64,000 nucleotides of DNA, from assembly GCA_012103325.1 (NCBI GenBank), contig WLWY01000013.1, positions 1-64,000 of the forward strand. Reading direction: 5' to 3'. The position numbers were made by a program, and so were the translations under genes. Shown piece after piece: positions 1-9,992 of the stretch. Source of the stretch: Alphaproteobacteria bacterium (GTDB taxonomy: Bacteria > Pseudomonadota > Alphaproteobacteria > UBA8366 > GCA-2717185). Each line of letters opens with the position of its first letter. The stretch's first letter is position 1. Under the pieces are notes generated by a model. The model was not told the origin of the DNA. It made no database searches and worked only from the letters and a program-made list of their open reading frames with translations.

Positions 1-2
1 AG

Positions 3-3000
3 GGCATCATTGGCGGCAGCGGCAATGACACGATTGCGGGGACCGCGGGCGACGATACGCTGATCGGTGGTCTGGGAAACGATACGCTCAACGGTATCGG
101 CGGTTCCGACCGGATCGAAGGCGGTGGCGGCGACGACCTTATGATCGCCGGCAGCTTCATTCGCGACGGCGTATTCGATGGCGGGGCGGGCCTCGATACG
201 CTCGACCTTTCCGAACTGACCGAGTCGATTGTCGTGAATTTCGAACAGGGCACGATCTTCGAAGTTGGGACGAAGGCGAGGCTTGCTAAGGAAATCGTCG
301 ATATCGAGGGGGTAATTTCCGGCTCCGGTGACGATACGATCTTCGGCAGCGCCGGTTCGAATACGATCGATGGCGGTGGCGGCATCGACACGGTCTCCGC
401 CGGCGGCGGCAATGACCGGATCGTTTTCGATGTGAACGACGCGGAACTCGACGGCGGGTCGGGCATCGATACGCTTGCGGCGTCCGGCGCGGGGCAAAAT
501 CTGGACGCGGCGCAACTTGCCAATACCAGCGCCGTCGAAATTGTCGACCTGTCGGGCACGGGATCCAATACCTTCACGGCAACGGAAGGTCTGGTGAGTT
601 CTATCTCCGACACCGGCACTGTCACAGTGATTGGGGATGGTGACGATATCGCCAGGACGCTCGGCGACTGGACGGTGACCGGGACGCTGAACGATCTGGT
701 TGCGCCGAACACGGCGGACCTGCGGGTCGAAACGGAAATACTGGTCAATGACGGCACGATCGGTTTTGCGGACGGGGCAGTGCTCGACATCGGCTCGTTC
801 AGCAACAACGAAACCCTACAAGCCGTGGATGCCGGCGGAACAGTGATTGCCGAAGTCGTCAACAATGCCGGCGGGACCATCGCGCTCGACGCGGACACCG
901 CGAGCGCCGCGCTCACCGTCGACGGTAATCTGATCAATAACGGATTGCTGTCGATGCTGGATGGCGCGGCCGTCAGCACCCTGACGGTTCAAAACGGTAC
1001 GCTGTCCAATGCCGCCATCGTCTCGGTAGAGGGCGACGCCGCGCTGATCGCCGACGGGATTGCGAACGCGGGCGGTGAGATTAATTTTGTCGACGCGGAT
1101 GCTTCCATCGTGTCCGGCACGTTGGACAATACCGGCGGGATGCTGAGTATTGTCGATTCCAGTGTCGCGATCGACACGGACATCCTGAACGGCGCCGGCG
1201 GACAAATCCTGCTGAACGCCGGCACGGCCACCGCGACTCTCGCTGTCTCGGGCACGCTGGAGAACAACGCCGCCATCGATGTCGAGAGCAGCGGCGCAGT
1301 CGCCAATTTGAACCTGGATAACGGCTTGTTGCGAAATGCGGCAATGTTGTCTTTCGACGGCGACGCGCAACTGACCGGCGATACGGTCGTCAATCTGAGC
1401 GGCGGTGAAATCGACATCGTTAGTGGAACGCTGACGTCGTCGCTCGACGGGCTGCTTGCGAACGAGGGCTTGATCACCGTTGCCGCCGGAGCGACGTTCG
1501 AGGTCAGCTCCGACGAGTCGCTGCCGGTTACCATGACGAATACCGGCGCGCTAACGGTCAACGGCGCGGCCCGGTTCGTCAATTCTGTGCTTGAGCACAG
1601 CGGGCAACTAACGCTCGGCGCCGGTGCTGTCGTTACCATCGGAGAAGATGCTTCGATAGACTTCCAGACGGACTTTACCCTGCTCGCCGATCGAATACTG
1701 AACGTGGGTGACGGTGTTTCGGGTTCAATCGCGGGCACTGCGACCGTCACGAACCAGGGGTCGATGATCCTCGACAACGGTACGCTCGGCGTCGACGTGA
1801 TCAACGAAGGCAGCCTGTCGACGGAAAACAACGTCTATCAGATCAACGATACGCTGACCTTGAAGGCCGCCGGATCGATCGATCTGGCGGGATCGAAGAC
1901 GCTGCAAGGTCCGGGAACGGTCTTCAATCAGGACGATGTCACGTTCGAGAACGACACCATCGACCTGACCTTTATCCACCAGCAGGGCGACCTTAATTTC
2001 GCCGGTGTGACGACGCTTTCCGGGGAATTGCGGCTGGAGGGGCCGGATGTCGTTGAGGTGGGCGCGGGCGCCAGCATCACCGGCAACGGCACGCTGGACA
2101 ACTCCGGCGACCTTTCGGTGCTGGGCGGGACCCTGGACACTGGGCTTCTTCTCAACCGGGATACGCTTTCCTTTGCGGGCAGTGCTGGAACGGTGAGCAG
2201 CGACGCGGTCACCAATTTCGCCGGCGCCACGATTGCGTCGTCAGTTGACGTCACGTTCGATCTCGCGGCCGGTCAGACGCTGGACAATCAGGGGCTGATC
2301 GACGTCAACGCCGGGACGTTTACCTTCCGTGACGGCATTTTCGCACAGGACAGCGTTCTCGATATCGCGGCCGGTGCCGCGGTATCGATTGCGAGCGGCG
2401 GCTTGAACAACACGGGCGATATCGATCTGGCGGGCGTGCTGGAATTCGCCGGCGGGGTATCGACCAATACTGGCAATCTCAACTTTGCCGCGGGCACCTT
2501 GGCGCTGTCGGGTAGTGGGGTGTTCAACCAGAATGTCGATTTGACCCTGGATGCCGCGTCGCAGATCCAGCTTGGCGGCGGCACGCTAGATGGCACCGGC
2601 TTGCTGACCATCGAAGGTGCGGTCGAATTCAACAATGGCGGCGTGCTGGCGATGACCGCGGTCAATGAGGGCGCGCTGACGACGGAGAATTTCCAGTACG
2701 ACGTCGCGGGCGTGCTGACGACCCAGGGCAGCGGGTCGATCGAACTCAGCGGTGCGAACCTGCTGGCCGGCGGCGGGACCTATGCTTTTGCCAAGAACGT
2801 GGATCTGACGGGCGACACAATTGCGGCGTCGACGACGGTATCGGTCGCGAGCGGGTTCGCCTTGACGGTGTCGGATACGACCGTCGATGGCGAGCTGATC
2901 GCGGAAAACGGTTCCAGCGTGACCTTTGCCGACGCGCTGACTGGCGGCGGTTCGTTCCAGCATGAAACCACCGGCTCGGTCCTGACCAAACTCATCGATG

Positions 3001-4976
3001 TCGCGAGTTTGACGAATACGGGCGATCTTGCCTTGAACGGCGGTGAACTGGCCAGCGCGAACGCTACGAACAGCGGGACGATAGAGGTCGTTGCCGATTC
3101 CCTTATCGACGCCAGCGGCGCCTTCAACAACAGCGGAACGATTGCCGTTCAGGCCGGCACGACGCTGACATTCGGCGATGGCACGAATGACGGTTTGCTC
3201 TCGAATAGCGGGACGATCGAACTGGCCGGTGTGCTGGAAATGGCCGGTGGCACGGCGAACAACACCGGAATCCTCGACATCACGACCGGCGGGTTGCTCT
3301 TGTCCGGCGGGGTCTTCAACCAAGAAGTCGATCTGACGCTCGACAGTGCCGCGCAGGTAGAGCTCAACGGCGGTACGTTGTCGGTCGCGGGCGCGACACT
3401 GACCTTGGAGGTCGCCGATGCGCTGACGGGCACGGGACAGGCGCGGTTCTCCGGTGACCTTGACGTCGCGTCGGCCGTTGCGTTTACGCCGACGACGCAG
3501 GAACTCGTCTTCGACGGCGGCAATCTCGTCGGCGATGGCACGCTGGTCAATCAGAGCACGGTACGCTTTGAGGCGGACGGCGATATCGCCATCGCCGAGT
3601 TCCGCAACGGGGCGGCGGGCACGCTGGACGCGTTCGCGGGGACGATCAGCGTTACGGCAGCGACCTTCGTGAATGAAGGGCTGATCAGCGTTACCGACAC
3701 GCTGCGCTTCGAAAGCGATGTCGCGAACACGGGCACCCTTGCGCTGGCGGATGGTGGCGAGGCGGTCATCGGCTCGGCCTTTACCTTCGGCGGCGGTGCC
3801 ATTGCGGTCACGTCCGGCAGCGCGGCGCTGACGCTCGACGGCGGCACGCTCGCCTTGCAGACCGATTTGGCTTTGGACGGGGGCCTTTCGCTGAACGCCG
3901 TGGGCACGGTGAGCAATGCGCTTTCGCTCGACACGTTTACCTTCACCAACAACGGGGTTGTCGAAATCGCCGCCGATGCGGAACTCGCGGTCGATGCCGC
4001 GGCCGGCGGTACGTTCATCAACCAGGGAACGGTTGCGATCGGCGATGGCGGATCGGTCACCGCGACGGGCACCTCTATCGAGAATAATGGCGGCATCGTC
4101 GAAATCGGCGCGGATTTCGGGCTCGCGACGGTCACCGGCAATCTATTATTCGATTTGGGCAGTACGCTGCGCGCCGATCTCGGCGGCGTCACACCTGGCA
4201 CCGAGCACGACAAGCTGGATGTCGATGGCGATCTGGCGCTCGGCGGCACGCTCGATGTCAGCCAGATCGGGACGTTCTCGGTCGGCGCCGGCGAGAGCTT
4301 CCAGATCGTTGAGGTGCTCGGCGGCGGCGCACTGACCGGCAGCTTCGACAATGTGGTCGGGCTGGAGGCGAACGACGATTTCGTGCTCGACCTGACGCAA
4401 AGCGCCACCGGCGTTTCATTGGTGAGTCAAGCAGTTACAAATCTGGCTGGGGTCGACTCGCTGACGGGAACCGCCGGGTTCGAAGTGTTCCTTGGTAAGG
4501 GCGACGACGATACGATCGAGAGCGGTGGCGGTGCCTACCTCATGCATGGCGGTGACGGCGATGATGTGTTCGTCCTGGCCGATGCAGGTTTCGGCCGGCT
4601 CGACGGCGGCAACGATTTCGACTTGGTCGATTTCTTCGGCGATGCCGATGCGAGCTTCGACCTGACGGCGCTGCGCGGCGATCAGCTGTCGAATATCGAA
4701 CGCATCGATATCTCCGGTACTGACGAAGCCATCGGCGAAATCTCCCTTGTCCTCGATCTTGATACCGTATTGTCGGCGACCGGCGGGACCAATTCGCTCA
4801 CCGGCACGGAGCACACCCTGATCATCGACGGCGACGCTAACGACACGCTCGATCTCGATGCGGGTTGGACGGAGACGGACACGACGAGCATCCCCGAGAT
4901 CAACGGCTACAGTATTTATGAAAACGGCGATGCGAAAGTCTTCGTCGACGGCGCGGTGGCCGTAACCGTCGCCTAA
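3..4976 (+). CDS. Giant RTX/beta-helix secreted protein, 5' end outside window
   Basis: The frame is already coding at base 3, so only the last ~1,657 residues are visible. The first ~50 residues are Gly/Asp nonapeptides of the RTX type (GGSGNDTIA, AGDDTLIGG, LGNDTLNG), which bind calcium in type I-secreted proteins. More occur near bases 330-430 and in the last 200 residues (GGDGDDVFVL). Between them lie about 1,200 residues of short strand-turn repeats with Asn-rich turns (LINNGLL, LDNTGG, LENNAAI), which I read as a right-handed beta-helix stalk. I noticed no cysteine, as is usual for such exoproteins. It is probably a type I-secreted surface adhesin or matrix protein. No HlyB/HlyD/TolC-type gene lies beside it, and no catalytic domain is visible. 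Long open frames on the opposite strand are codon-bias shadows. Confidence 0.85.
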   Translation, partial: GIIGGSGNDTIAGTAGDDTLIGGLGNDTLNGIGGSDRIEGGGGDDLMIAGSFIRDGVFDGGAGLDTLDLSELTESIVVNFEQGTIFEVGTKARLAKEIVDIEGVISGSGDDTIFGSAGSNTIDGGGGIDTVSAGGGNDRIVFDVNDAELDGGSGIDTLAASGAGQNLDAAQLANTSAVEIVDLSGTGSNTFTATEGLVSSISDTGTVTVIGDGDDIARTLGDWTVTGTLNDLVAPNTADLRVETEILVNDGTIGFADGAVLDIGSFSNNETLQAVDAGGTVIAEVVNNAGGTIALDADTASAALTVDGNLINNGLLSMLDGAAVSTLTVQNGTLSNAAIVSVEGDAALIADGIANAGGEINFVDADASIVSGTLDNTGGMLSIVDSSVAIDTDILNGAGGQILLNAGTATATLAVSGTLENNAAIDVESSGAVANLNLDNGLLRNAAMLSFDGDAQLTGDTVVNLSGGEIDIVSGTLTSSLDGLLANEGLITVAAGATFEVSSDESLPVTMTNTGALTVNGAARFVNSVLEHSGQLTLGAGAVVTIGEDASIDFQTDFTLLADRILNVGDGVSGSIAGTATVTNQGSMILDNGTLGVDVINEGSLSTENNVYQINDTLTLKAAGSIDLAGSKTLQGPGTVFNQDDVTFENDTIDLTFIHQQGDLNFAGVTTLSGELRLEGPDVVEVGAGASITGNGTLDNSGDLSVLGGTLDTGLLLNRDTLSFAGSAGTVSSDAVTNFAGATIASSVDVTFDLAAGQTLDNQGLIDVNAGTFTFRDGIFAQDSVLDIAAGAAVSIASGGLNNTGDIDLAGVLEFAGGVSTNTGNLNFAAGTLALSGSGVFNQNVDLTLDAASQIQLGGGTLDGTGLLTIEGAVEFNNGGVLAMTAVNEGALTTENFQYDVAGVLTTQGSGSIELSGANLLAGGGTYAFAKNVDLTGDTIAASTTVSVASGFALTVSDTTVDGELIAENGSSVTFADALTGGGSFQHETTGSVLTKLIDVASLTNTGDLALNGGELASANATNSGTIEVVADSLIDASGAFNNSGTIAVQAGTTLTFGDGTNDGLLSNSGTIELAGVLEMAGGTANNTGILDITTGGLLLSGGVFNQEVDLTLDSAAQVELNGGTLSVAGATLTLEVADALTGTGQARFSGDLDVASAVAFTPTTQELVFDGGNLVGDGTLVNQSTVRFEADGDIAIAEFRNGAAGTLDAFAGTISVTAATFVNEGLISVTDTLRFESDVANTGTLALADGGEAVIGSAFTFGGGAIAVTSGSAALTLDGGTLALQTDLALDGGLSLNAVGTVSNALSLDTFTFTNNGVVEIAADAELAVDAAAGGTFINQGTVAIGDGGSVTATGTSIENNGGIVEIGADFGLATVTGNLLFDLGSTLRADLGGVTPGTEHDKLDVDGDLALGGTLDVSQIGTFSVGAGESFQIVEVLGGGALTGSFDNVVGLEANDDFVLDLTQSATGVSLVSQAVTNLAGVDSLTGTAGFEVFLGKGDDDTIESGGGAYLMHGGDGDDVFVLADAGFGRLDGGNDFDLVDFFGDADASFDLTALRGDQLSNIERIDISGTDEAIGEISLVLDLDTVLSATGGTNSLTGTEHTLIIDGDANDTLDLDAGWTETDTTSIPEINGYSIYENGDAKVFVDGAVAVTVA

Positions 4977-5020
4977 ACGATTTCCTTACTCGGCGCTAAA
5001 GACAGAAGGCGATAAACTGT

Positions 5021-5032
5021 GCGAAGCTTCGC
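5021..5032. repeat. 12-bp perfect palindrome after the RTX gene
   Basis: GCGAAGCTTCGC is a perfect palindrome 45 bases after the RTX stop and 31 bases before the next start. It has no following T-run, so it is at best a weak transcript-end hairpin or an operator for the VOC/MFS pair. Confidence 0.25.
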
Positions 5033-5062
5033 CAGACACTGGATTTATGGGAGTAAGACAGA

Positions 5063-5449
5063 ATGCCGAAATGGATCGACCACATCGTGGTTCGGGTAAA
5101 CGACCTCGACCAAAGCCTCAAGGATTATGAAACCAAGCTCGGCATGAAGGCCAGCAAGGGTCCCGACGCCGTGCCGCATCTCGGCATGACGCGCGCCATC
5201 GTGCCGCTCGGCGACGAGGGCCGTTTCATCGAGCTGGCCGAGCCGCTGGGCGACGGCGGCGCCATTGGCGGCGCGCTGGAGAAGTACGGCGAAGGCGTGC
5301 ATCTGGTAGCCCTCGCGGTCGACGATATCGCTGCGGCGACGGCGGAGATGAAAGCCAACGGCGCGCGCGTCATCGAGGCCGGCACGCAGGTCTTCATCCA
5401 TCCCAAGGATGGCCACGGCGTCATGTATCAGCTGATCGAAAGGCCGTAG
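5063..5449 (+). CDS. VOC-superfamily (glyoxalase/epimerase-like) protein
   Basis: A 128-residue vicinal-oxygen-chelate protein. It has the two beta-alpha-beta-beta-beta halves of the fold: DHIVVRVNDLDQSL at residues 6-19 and VHLVALAVDDIAAA near residues 80-92. Possible metal ligands are His7, the Glu of RFIELAEP, His of GVHLV and the Glu of MYQLIE near the end. The pattern is closest to methylmalonyl-CoA epimerase and lactoylglutathione lyase, but substrate cannot be deduced. GGGAG lies upstream of the ATG. The stop is 13 bases before the MFS exporter start, so the two are likely co-transcribed. The pairing of a VOC protein with an exporter could mean modification plus efflux of a toxic compound; that is inference. 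Confidence 0.8.
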   Translation: MPKWIDHIVVRVNDLDQSLKDYETKLGMKASKGPDAVPHLGMTRAIVPLGDEGRFIELAEPLGDGGAIGGALEKYGEGVHLVALAVDDIAAATAEMKANGARVIEAGTQVFIHPKDGHGVMYQLIERP

Positions 5450-5462
5450 CCGCGGGGCAGCC

Positions 5463-7016
5463 ATGCCGCGTAGCAGTACCGCTCTCTTCGAGCAATATGG
5501 CCCGATCTACCGCTGGCTGGTAACCATCGCCGGCCTCGCCGCGTTCTTCACCATGGTGTTTTCGAGCACCATGGTGAACGTCGCGATTCCGGACGTGATG
5601 GGCGCGTTCGGCGTCGGCCAGGACAAGGCGCAATATCTCTCCACCGCCTTCATCGCGACGACAGTCACGAGCCTGCTGCTCAACAACTGGTTCATCGCCA
5701 AGGTGGGACAGCGCCCGGCCTTCTCGCTGTCGCTGCTGCTGTTCTGTTTCGGCAGCGTCATCTGCGGGTTCGGACCGACCCTGGACACGATCATCCTCGG
5801 CCGCGTCATCCAGGGCTTCGCCGCCGGCATCATCCAGCCGATGGTGATGGTCGTGCTGTTCCAGGTCTTCCCGGCGGAAAAGCGCGGCATGGCCATGGCG
5901 CTGTTCAGCATGGGCGTGGTGATCGCGCTCGGCCTGGGTCCTGCGATCGGCGGCGTCACGATCGACACGCTGAGTTGGCGCTACATCTTCTTCGTGCCGA
6001 TCCCGGCAGCCCTGCTCAGCCTGCTGCTCGGCGCCTTCTTCATCCCCGATCGTCCGCAGGCGGGCCCGGCCGGACCGTTCGATTTTCTCGGCTATGCCTT
6101 CATGTGCGCCGCCGTGTTCTGCCTGATGACGGTGATCGGCAACGGCCAGCGCGACGGCTGGGCCTCGAACGAAATCCTCACCCTGACCGTCATTCTGATC
6201 GTATCCTTCATCGGCTTCGTGCTGTCGCAGCGCCGCCCGCAGGGCAATCTGCTCGATCTCAGCCTGTTCCGGAACGCCCGCTTCGCGACGGCGGTGTCTA
6301 TCTCCTTCCTGTTCGGCTTCGGCAGTTTCGCCACGGTCTACATCTTTCCCGTCTTCGGCCAGATCGTGCAGGGCTATACGGCGACGGAGGCGGGCTCGCT
6401 GCTGCTGCCGGGCAGCATCGCGGCGGCCTTCATCCTGCCGATCACCGGCCGCCTCGCCGATATATTTCCGGCCCACACCATCATCATCGCAGGGCTCGTC
6501 ATCTTCGCAGCCAGCACCTTGATGATGGCGGATTCCGACGTCGACACGGTGTATTGGAGCATCGCGTTCTATCTCTTCATCGGCAGGGTCGGCGTGGCGC
6601 TGATCTCGCCGTCGCTCAACAGCGCCGCCTTGGCGGCCCTGCCGGCCGAGCAGATCAACCGTGGTGCTGGCGCGGTCAACCTCTGCCTCATGCTGGGCGG
6701 GTCCTGCGGCATCAACACGCTGGTGGTGGTGCTGGAGCGCCGCGTCGAGTTCCATAGCAGCGCCTTCACCTCGACCCAGACATCGGCCAACAACGCGACC
6801 TTGGAGATGCTGGACAGCGTGCGCGGCCTGCTGAACGCGGGCGGCGTCCCGGATGCGCTGCTCGACAGCCTTGCGCTCGATTATCTCGGCGAGGTCGTCA
6901 ACGCGCAGGCCAATACGCTGGGCTTTCAGGACGGGTTCATCGCCATGGGATTCATCAGCCTGTGCTCGATCGTTCCGGTGCTGCTCCTGCGGCGGAAAGG
7001 GCGGCAGCCGTCTTGA
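5463..7016 (+). CDS. MFS drug:proton exporter, DHA2 (EmrB/QacA) type
   Basis: A 517-residue inner-membrane protein with about 14 hydrophobic segments, the length and helix number usual for the DHA2 branch of the major facilitator superfamily. The antiporter motif C is clear in helix 5 (ALGLGPAIGG, near residues 158-167). A motif A-like loop follows helix 2 (NWFIAKVGQRPAF). A large loop before the last helix is typical of EmrB proteins. It probably exports amphipathic or toxic compounds by proton antiport. It has no adjacent EmrA-type periplasmic adaptor, so it probably works alone or with one encoded elsewhere. It is the second gene of a pair with the VOC protein. Confidence 0.88.
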   Translation: MPRSSTALFEQYGPIYRWLVTIAGLAAFFTMVFSSTMVNVAIPDVMGAFGVGQDKAQYLSTAFIATTVTSLLLNNWFIAKVGQRPAFSLSLLLFCFGSVICGFGPTLDTIILGRVIQGFAAGIIQPMVMVVLFQVFPAEKRGMAMALFSMGVVIALGLGPAIGGVTIDTLSWRYIFFVPIPAALLSLLLGAFFIPDRPQAGPAGPFDFLGYAFMCAAVFCLMTVIGNGQRDGWASNEILTLTVILIVSFIGFVLSQRRPQGNLLDLSLFRNARFATAVSISFLFGFGSFATVYIFPVFGQIVQGYTATEAGSLLLPGSIAAAFILPITGRLADIFPAHTIIIAGLVIFAASTLMMADSDVDTVYWSIAFYLFIGRVGVALISPSLNSAALAALPAEQINRGAGAVNLCLMLGGSCGINTLVVVLERRVEFHSSAFTSTQTSANNATLEMLDSVRGLLNAGGVPDALLDSLALDYLGEVVNAQANTLGFQDGFIAMGFISLCSIVPVLLLRRKGRQPS

Positions 7017-7097
7017 TGCGATTGCTAGTCGCGGTGTAGCTGCCTTTCACGAGCTAGGCCGCGCCTTCACTTTCACCCAGTAATTCCCGGAGGTTCC

Positions 7098-7337
7098 CTA
7101 CACTTTGTACGAGATATAGCGCGTATGACCATTAATATCGACGGTCAACGTGTCTTCGGCCCGATCAATGATGATTCCCGTATAGCCTTCGCAGTAGCCT
7201 GAGTCGCAGTACCGTTGCCAAGCCTCTTCGACGGCGGCTTCCACGGATCCCGGAGGGTGCTGGGATTTCGTCGTGACGCAACCAACTACGACGAGGCTGA
7301 AAAAGATACTCGTTAATGTCATGCATATTTGCTTCAT
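7098..7337 (-). CDS. Small lipoprotein, function unknown
   Basis: A 79-residue protein beginning MKQICMTLTSIFFSLVVVGC. The hydrophobic leader ends in a lipobox-like VVGC, so Cys20 is the probable lipidated residue and the mature part about 60 residues. I chose the ATG at 7337 because GCGAGG lies just upstream on the minus strand; an earlier in-frame start at 7364 would bury the leader. The mature part has CDSGYC and a strand-rich C-terminus (TLTVDINGHTRYISYKV). No known domain is recognised. The next gene upstream on the same strand is another small exported protein, so they may share a transcript. Confidence 0.55.
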   Translation of the reverse strand: MKQICMTLTSIFFSLVVVGCVTTKSQHPPGSVEAAVEEAWQRYCDSGYCEGYTGIIIDRAEDTLTVDINGHTRYISYKV

Positions 7338-7380
7338 TACATACCTCGCCCTTTTGGATGTCACAGATACTCGCCGTACG

Positions 7381-7800
7381 TCAAAACTGCTTCCCTTTGA
7401 CGAGATCGAAGGTCCCTTTGAGCTCTCCGTCTAGGGTGTAGTAGGAAATGCGCCCACCCTTTACGACGATGAAGCGCTGCCGTTCAGTGCCACTTTCCCA
7501 TTTAAGGTCAAGCACTGAACCGCAGATCGCCCATTCGCCACCCCATGACGATCCTGTAGCGGGCCTCGTACCGTAGCTGTTTCCGTCGGGAGCGTAGTAG
7601 ACGCTCCATTCATCGGCTTCGACTGTATGTCCGATGACTTTCGTGCGGAGTTCTTCACCAGATAGAACGATTAGGCCATCTGGAGGGGTAGCGAGTATGC
7701 CCTTGCAATCAGCCGCGTATGCGCCGTCGCTTGATGGGGCAAGGACAATAGCGGCGGCAGCAACAACTGCAAGGAGGCTGCGGCTAAATTTCTGTTTCAT
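7381..7800 (-). CDS. Small periplasmic/secreted protein, function unknown
   Basis: A 139-residue protein with a clear Sec signal peptide (MKQKFSRSLLAVVAAAAIVL, cleavage probably after GAYA). The ATG at 7800 is preceded by GAGGTG at good spacing; an ORF extension to 7857 lacks a ribosome site. The mature part has two cysteines (DCKGIL and AICGSV) that could form a disulfide. It ends in beta-strand-rich sequence (RQRFIVVKGGRISYYTLDGE) with a lipocalin-like or META-like feel, but I cannot assign a family. It is followed by the small lipoprotein gene on the same strand. Confidence 0.6.
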   Translation of the reverse strand: MKQKFSRSLLAVVAAAAIVLAPSSDGAYAADCKGILATPPDGLIVLSGEELRTKVIGHTVEADEWSVYYAPDGNSYGTRPATGSSWGGEWAICGSVLDLKWESGTERQRFIVVKGGRISYYTLDGELKGTFDLVKGKQF

Positions 7801-8078
7801 TGTAGGCACCTCGTTTGCAACACGCCGTGTGTATTTGTCACGCTGTCGAAGCAGCACATTGAGCGCGTTGAGGAGCTACCTCAAACGCACCTAGATAGAC
7901 TGTTTTGTTTCGCGCTGTGCCCGAAATAGGGAGGTGCTTCGTTTACTAGTATAAGATGCGTTTGTGTGAGTATATTAATACCACACGAGAAATTGCAAAT
8001 TTTCGCGCGATCCTGTCGGTTCTTGCGGCCGCGGCGAAGCGGCTTGATGCGCGCTCCGCTTCTTGCTCAAATCGGGCC

Positions 8079-9692
8079 ATGACCGAAACGCAGAAACAGT
8101 CCCTCGACTCCTGGACGTCGCTCGATCTGGTCAAGCGTCAGGCCGAACGCTACGGCGACCGCGTGTTCTGCACCTTCGAACACGACCCGCCACTGACCTT
8201 TGCGCAGTTCGAGTCCGAAACCGATGCCTTGGCGTCCGCCTTCGCCGATCTCGGCGTCGGGCCCGGCGACCGGGTGCTGACATTGGCGCTCAACAGTCGC
8301 GCCTTCCTGCTGACCATGATCGCGGTGCACAAACGCGGCGCCATCTTCGTGCCGATCAATACCGAGCTGAAGGGCGACTTCCTGGCCCATCAGTTCCGCA
8401 CCGTCGATCCCAGCATCGTCGTCGTCGACGCGGTGTTGCGGCCGGCCTTCGACAGCGCATCGCTCGGCGAAATGCGCATCGAGACCACGGTGGTGATTGG
8501 CGGCGCGGCGGATCCGCTGCCCGGCACGAAGGCGGTCGCCTTTGACTCCTTAGCTGACACTTCGGCACGCCCAGGCGACGTGCTGCCGGCGGCACCGCAG
8601 GATATCTGCACGATCATGTTCACCTCGGGCACGACCGGCCCGTCGAAGGGCGTGATGATGCCGCACGCGCATTGCTACATGTTCGGTTTCGGCGCGGGCC
8701 GCGCCACGGCGCTGAGCGAGGACGACCGGATGTTCATCTGCATGCCGTTCTTCCACGCCATGGGGCTGACGATCCAGTTCACCTCTTGCCTGATTCACGG
8801 CGTATCGGCCCATATCGTCCGCCGCTTTTCCGCAACATCTTGGCTCGACGATGTCCGGGCGTGCGAGGCAACCGTGACCTACGCGCTGGGCGTCATGCCG
8901 GAATTTATCTTCCGCCAGCCCGAAACGGACCGCGACAAAGACAACCAACTGCGCCTCATCGTCGCCGTACCCATTGGCGAGGAGTGGGGCGCGCCCTTCG
9001 AGGAGCGCTTCGACCTGCGCTTGATGCAGGCCTACGGCATGACCGAATGCAATCTGCCGGCCTTTGGCGATCTGAAAGACCCGGTGATGGCGGGCTGCGC
9101 CGGCTATATCGTCGAGGATTTCTACGAGGTCCGCATCGTCGACGCGGAAACCGACGAGGCGCTGCCCACCGGGGAAACCGGCGAGATCGTCGTCCGCCCG
9201 ACCCGCCTAAGCTGCTTCATGGCCGGCTATTTCGGCATGCCGGAACGCACCGTCGACGCCTGGCGGAACCTGTGGTTCCACACTGGCGACGCCGGCCGCT
9301 TCGACGCGGACGGGCGGCTCTTCTTTATCGACCGCATCAAGGACTGCATCCGCCGCCGCGGCGAAAACATCTCCGCCTTCGAAGTCGAGCAGGTGCTGAA
9401 CAACATGCCCGATATCGCCGAAAGCGCGGTGATCGGCGTGCGTGCGGAAGAGGGCGGCGAGGAAGAGGTTAAGGCCTGCATCGTCGCCGGCGGCGATGCG
9501 CCCGACCCGGTCGCGATCCTGGACTGGTGCACCGACCGCATGCCCCGCTACGCCGTACCGCGTTATATGGAGTTCGTTGGGGAGTTGGATAAGACGCCGA
9601 CGGGGAAGCTACGCAAGCAGGACTTACGGGACGCCGGCGTGACGCCAGCGACGTGGGACCGGGAGACCGTGGGGTACGAAGTGCGGCGGTGA
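8079..9692 (+). CDS. Acyl-CoA ligase (AMP-binding), CaiC-like
   Basis: A 537-residue member of the ANL superfamily that should activate a carboxylic acid to its CoA thioester with ATP. The phosphate-binding loop TSGTTGPSKG is at about residues 181-190. The adenine motif QAYGMTECN, the hinge region WFHTGDAGRFDADGRLFFID and the catalytic C-terminal lysine in PTGKLRKQDLR are all present. The closest named relatives are crotonobetaine/carnitine-CoA ligases, but the substrate is open. The ORF extends upstream to 7956, but I prefer the ATG at 8079 because conserved sequence begins there. It stands alone, with no CoA-transferase or dehydrogenase beside it. Confidence 0.85.
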   Translation: MTETQKQSLDSWTSLDLVKRQAERYGDRVFCTFEHDPPLTFAQFESETDALASAFADLGVGPGDRVLTLALNSRAFLLTMIAVHKRGAIFVPINTELKGDFLAHQFRTVDPSIVVVDAVLRPAFDSASLGEMRIETTVVIGGAADPLPGTKAVAFDSLADTSARPGDVLPAAPQDICTIMFTSGTTGPSKGVMMPHAHCYMFGFGAGRATALSEDDRMFICMPFFHAMGLTIQFTSCLIHGVSAHIVRRFSATSWLDDVRACEATVTYALGVMPEFIFRQPETDRDKDNQLRLIVAVPIGEEWGAPFEERFDLRLMQAYGMTECNLPAFGDLKDPVMAGCAGYIVEDFYEVRIVDAETDEALPTGETGEIVVRPTRLSCFMAGYFGMPERTVDAWRNLWFHTGDAGRFDADGRLFFIDRIKDCIRRRGENISAFEVEQVLNNMPDIAESAVIGVRAEEGGEEEVKACIVAGGDAPDPVAILDWCTDRMPRYAVPRYMEFVGELDKTPTGKLRKQDLRDAGVTPATWDRETVGYEVRR

Positions 9693-9992
9693 TGGGTGGG
9701 GCGGTTTATTTGTCACGCCACCCGCAGCCACCCCTCCGACGCGTCACCCTCGGCTTGATCGAGGGTCCATGTCCATGCCAGACACCAGGCATCCTGGTTC
9801 CCGGATCGGTGGCGCTACATGCTTGGTCCCTCATAAGAGGGCTCATGTCTTGCAGTCATGCACTTGTTTGGACAGTATTGAGCCGCAAAAGCCGCGTTGA
9901 GAAATAAACCTGATGTATGAATGCAAGACCTGACCCCAAACACCCGTTCCGACAATTTCATCGCGTCCGCTACCCGCTGAAAATGCGGCGGC
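9693..9992. other. 300-bp gap with a degenerate palindromic repeat
   Basis: No convincing gene. It holds a short hairpin (ACCCTCG at 9746-9752, CGAGGGT at 9760-9766) resembling the one after the MATE gene at 34.7 kb, and a further A/T-richer stretch. It separates convergent genes. Confidence 0.4.

Noticed and set aside
989..4408. Several minus-strand ORFs of 80-285 codons within the RTX gene
   Set aside because: They have low-complexity Ser/Pro/Ala composition, no ribosome sites and mirror the codon bias of the repeat-rich plus strand.
5421..6755. 444-codon minus-strand ORF opposite the MFS gene
   Set aside because: Composition is Asp/Arg/His-rich without any domain, typical of an antisense shadow of a hydrophobic GC-rich gene.
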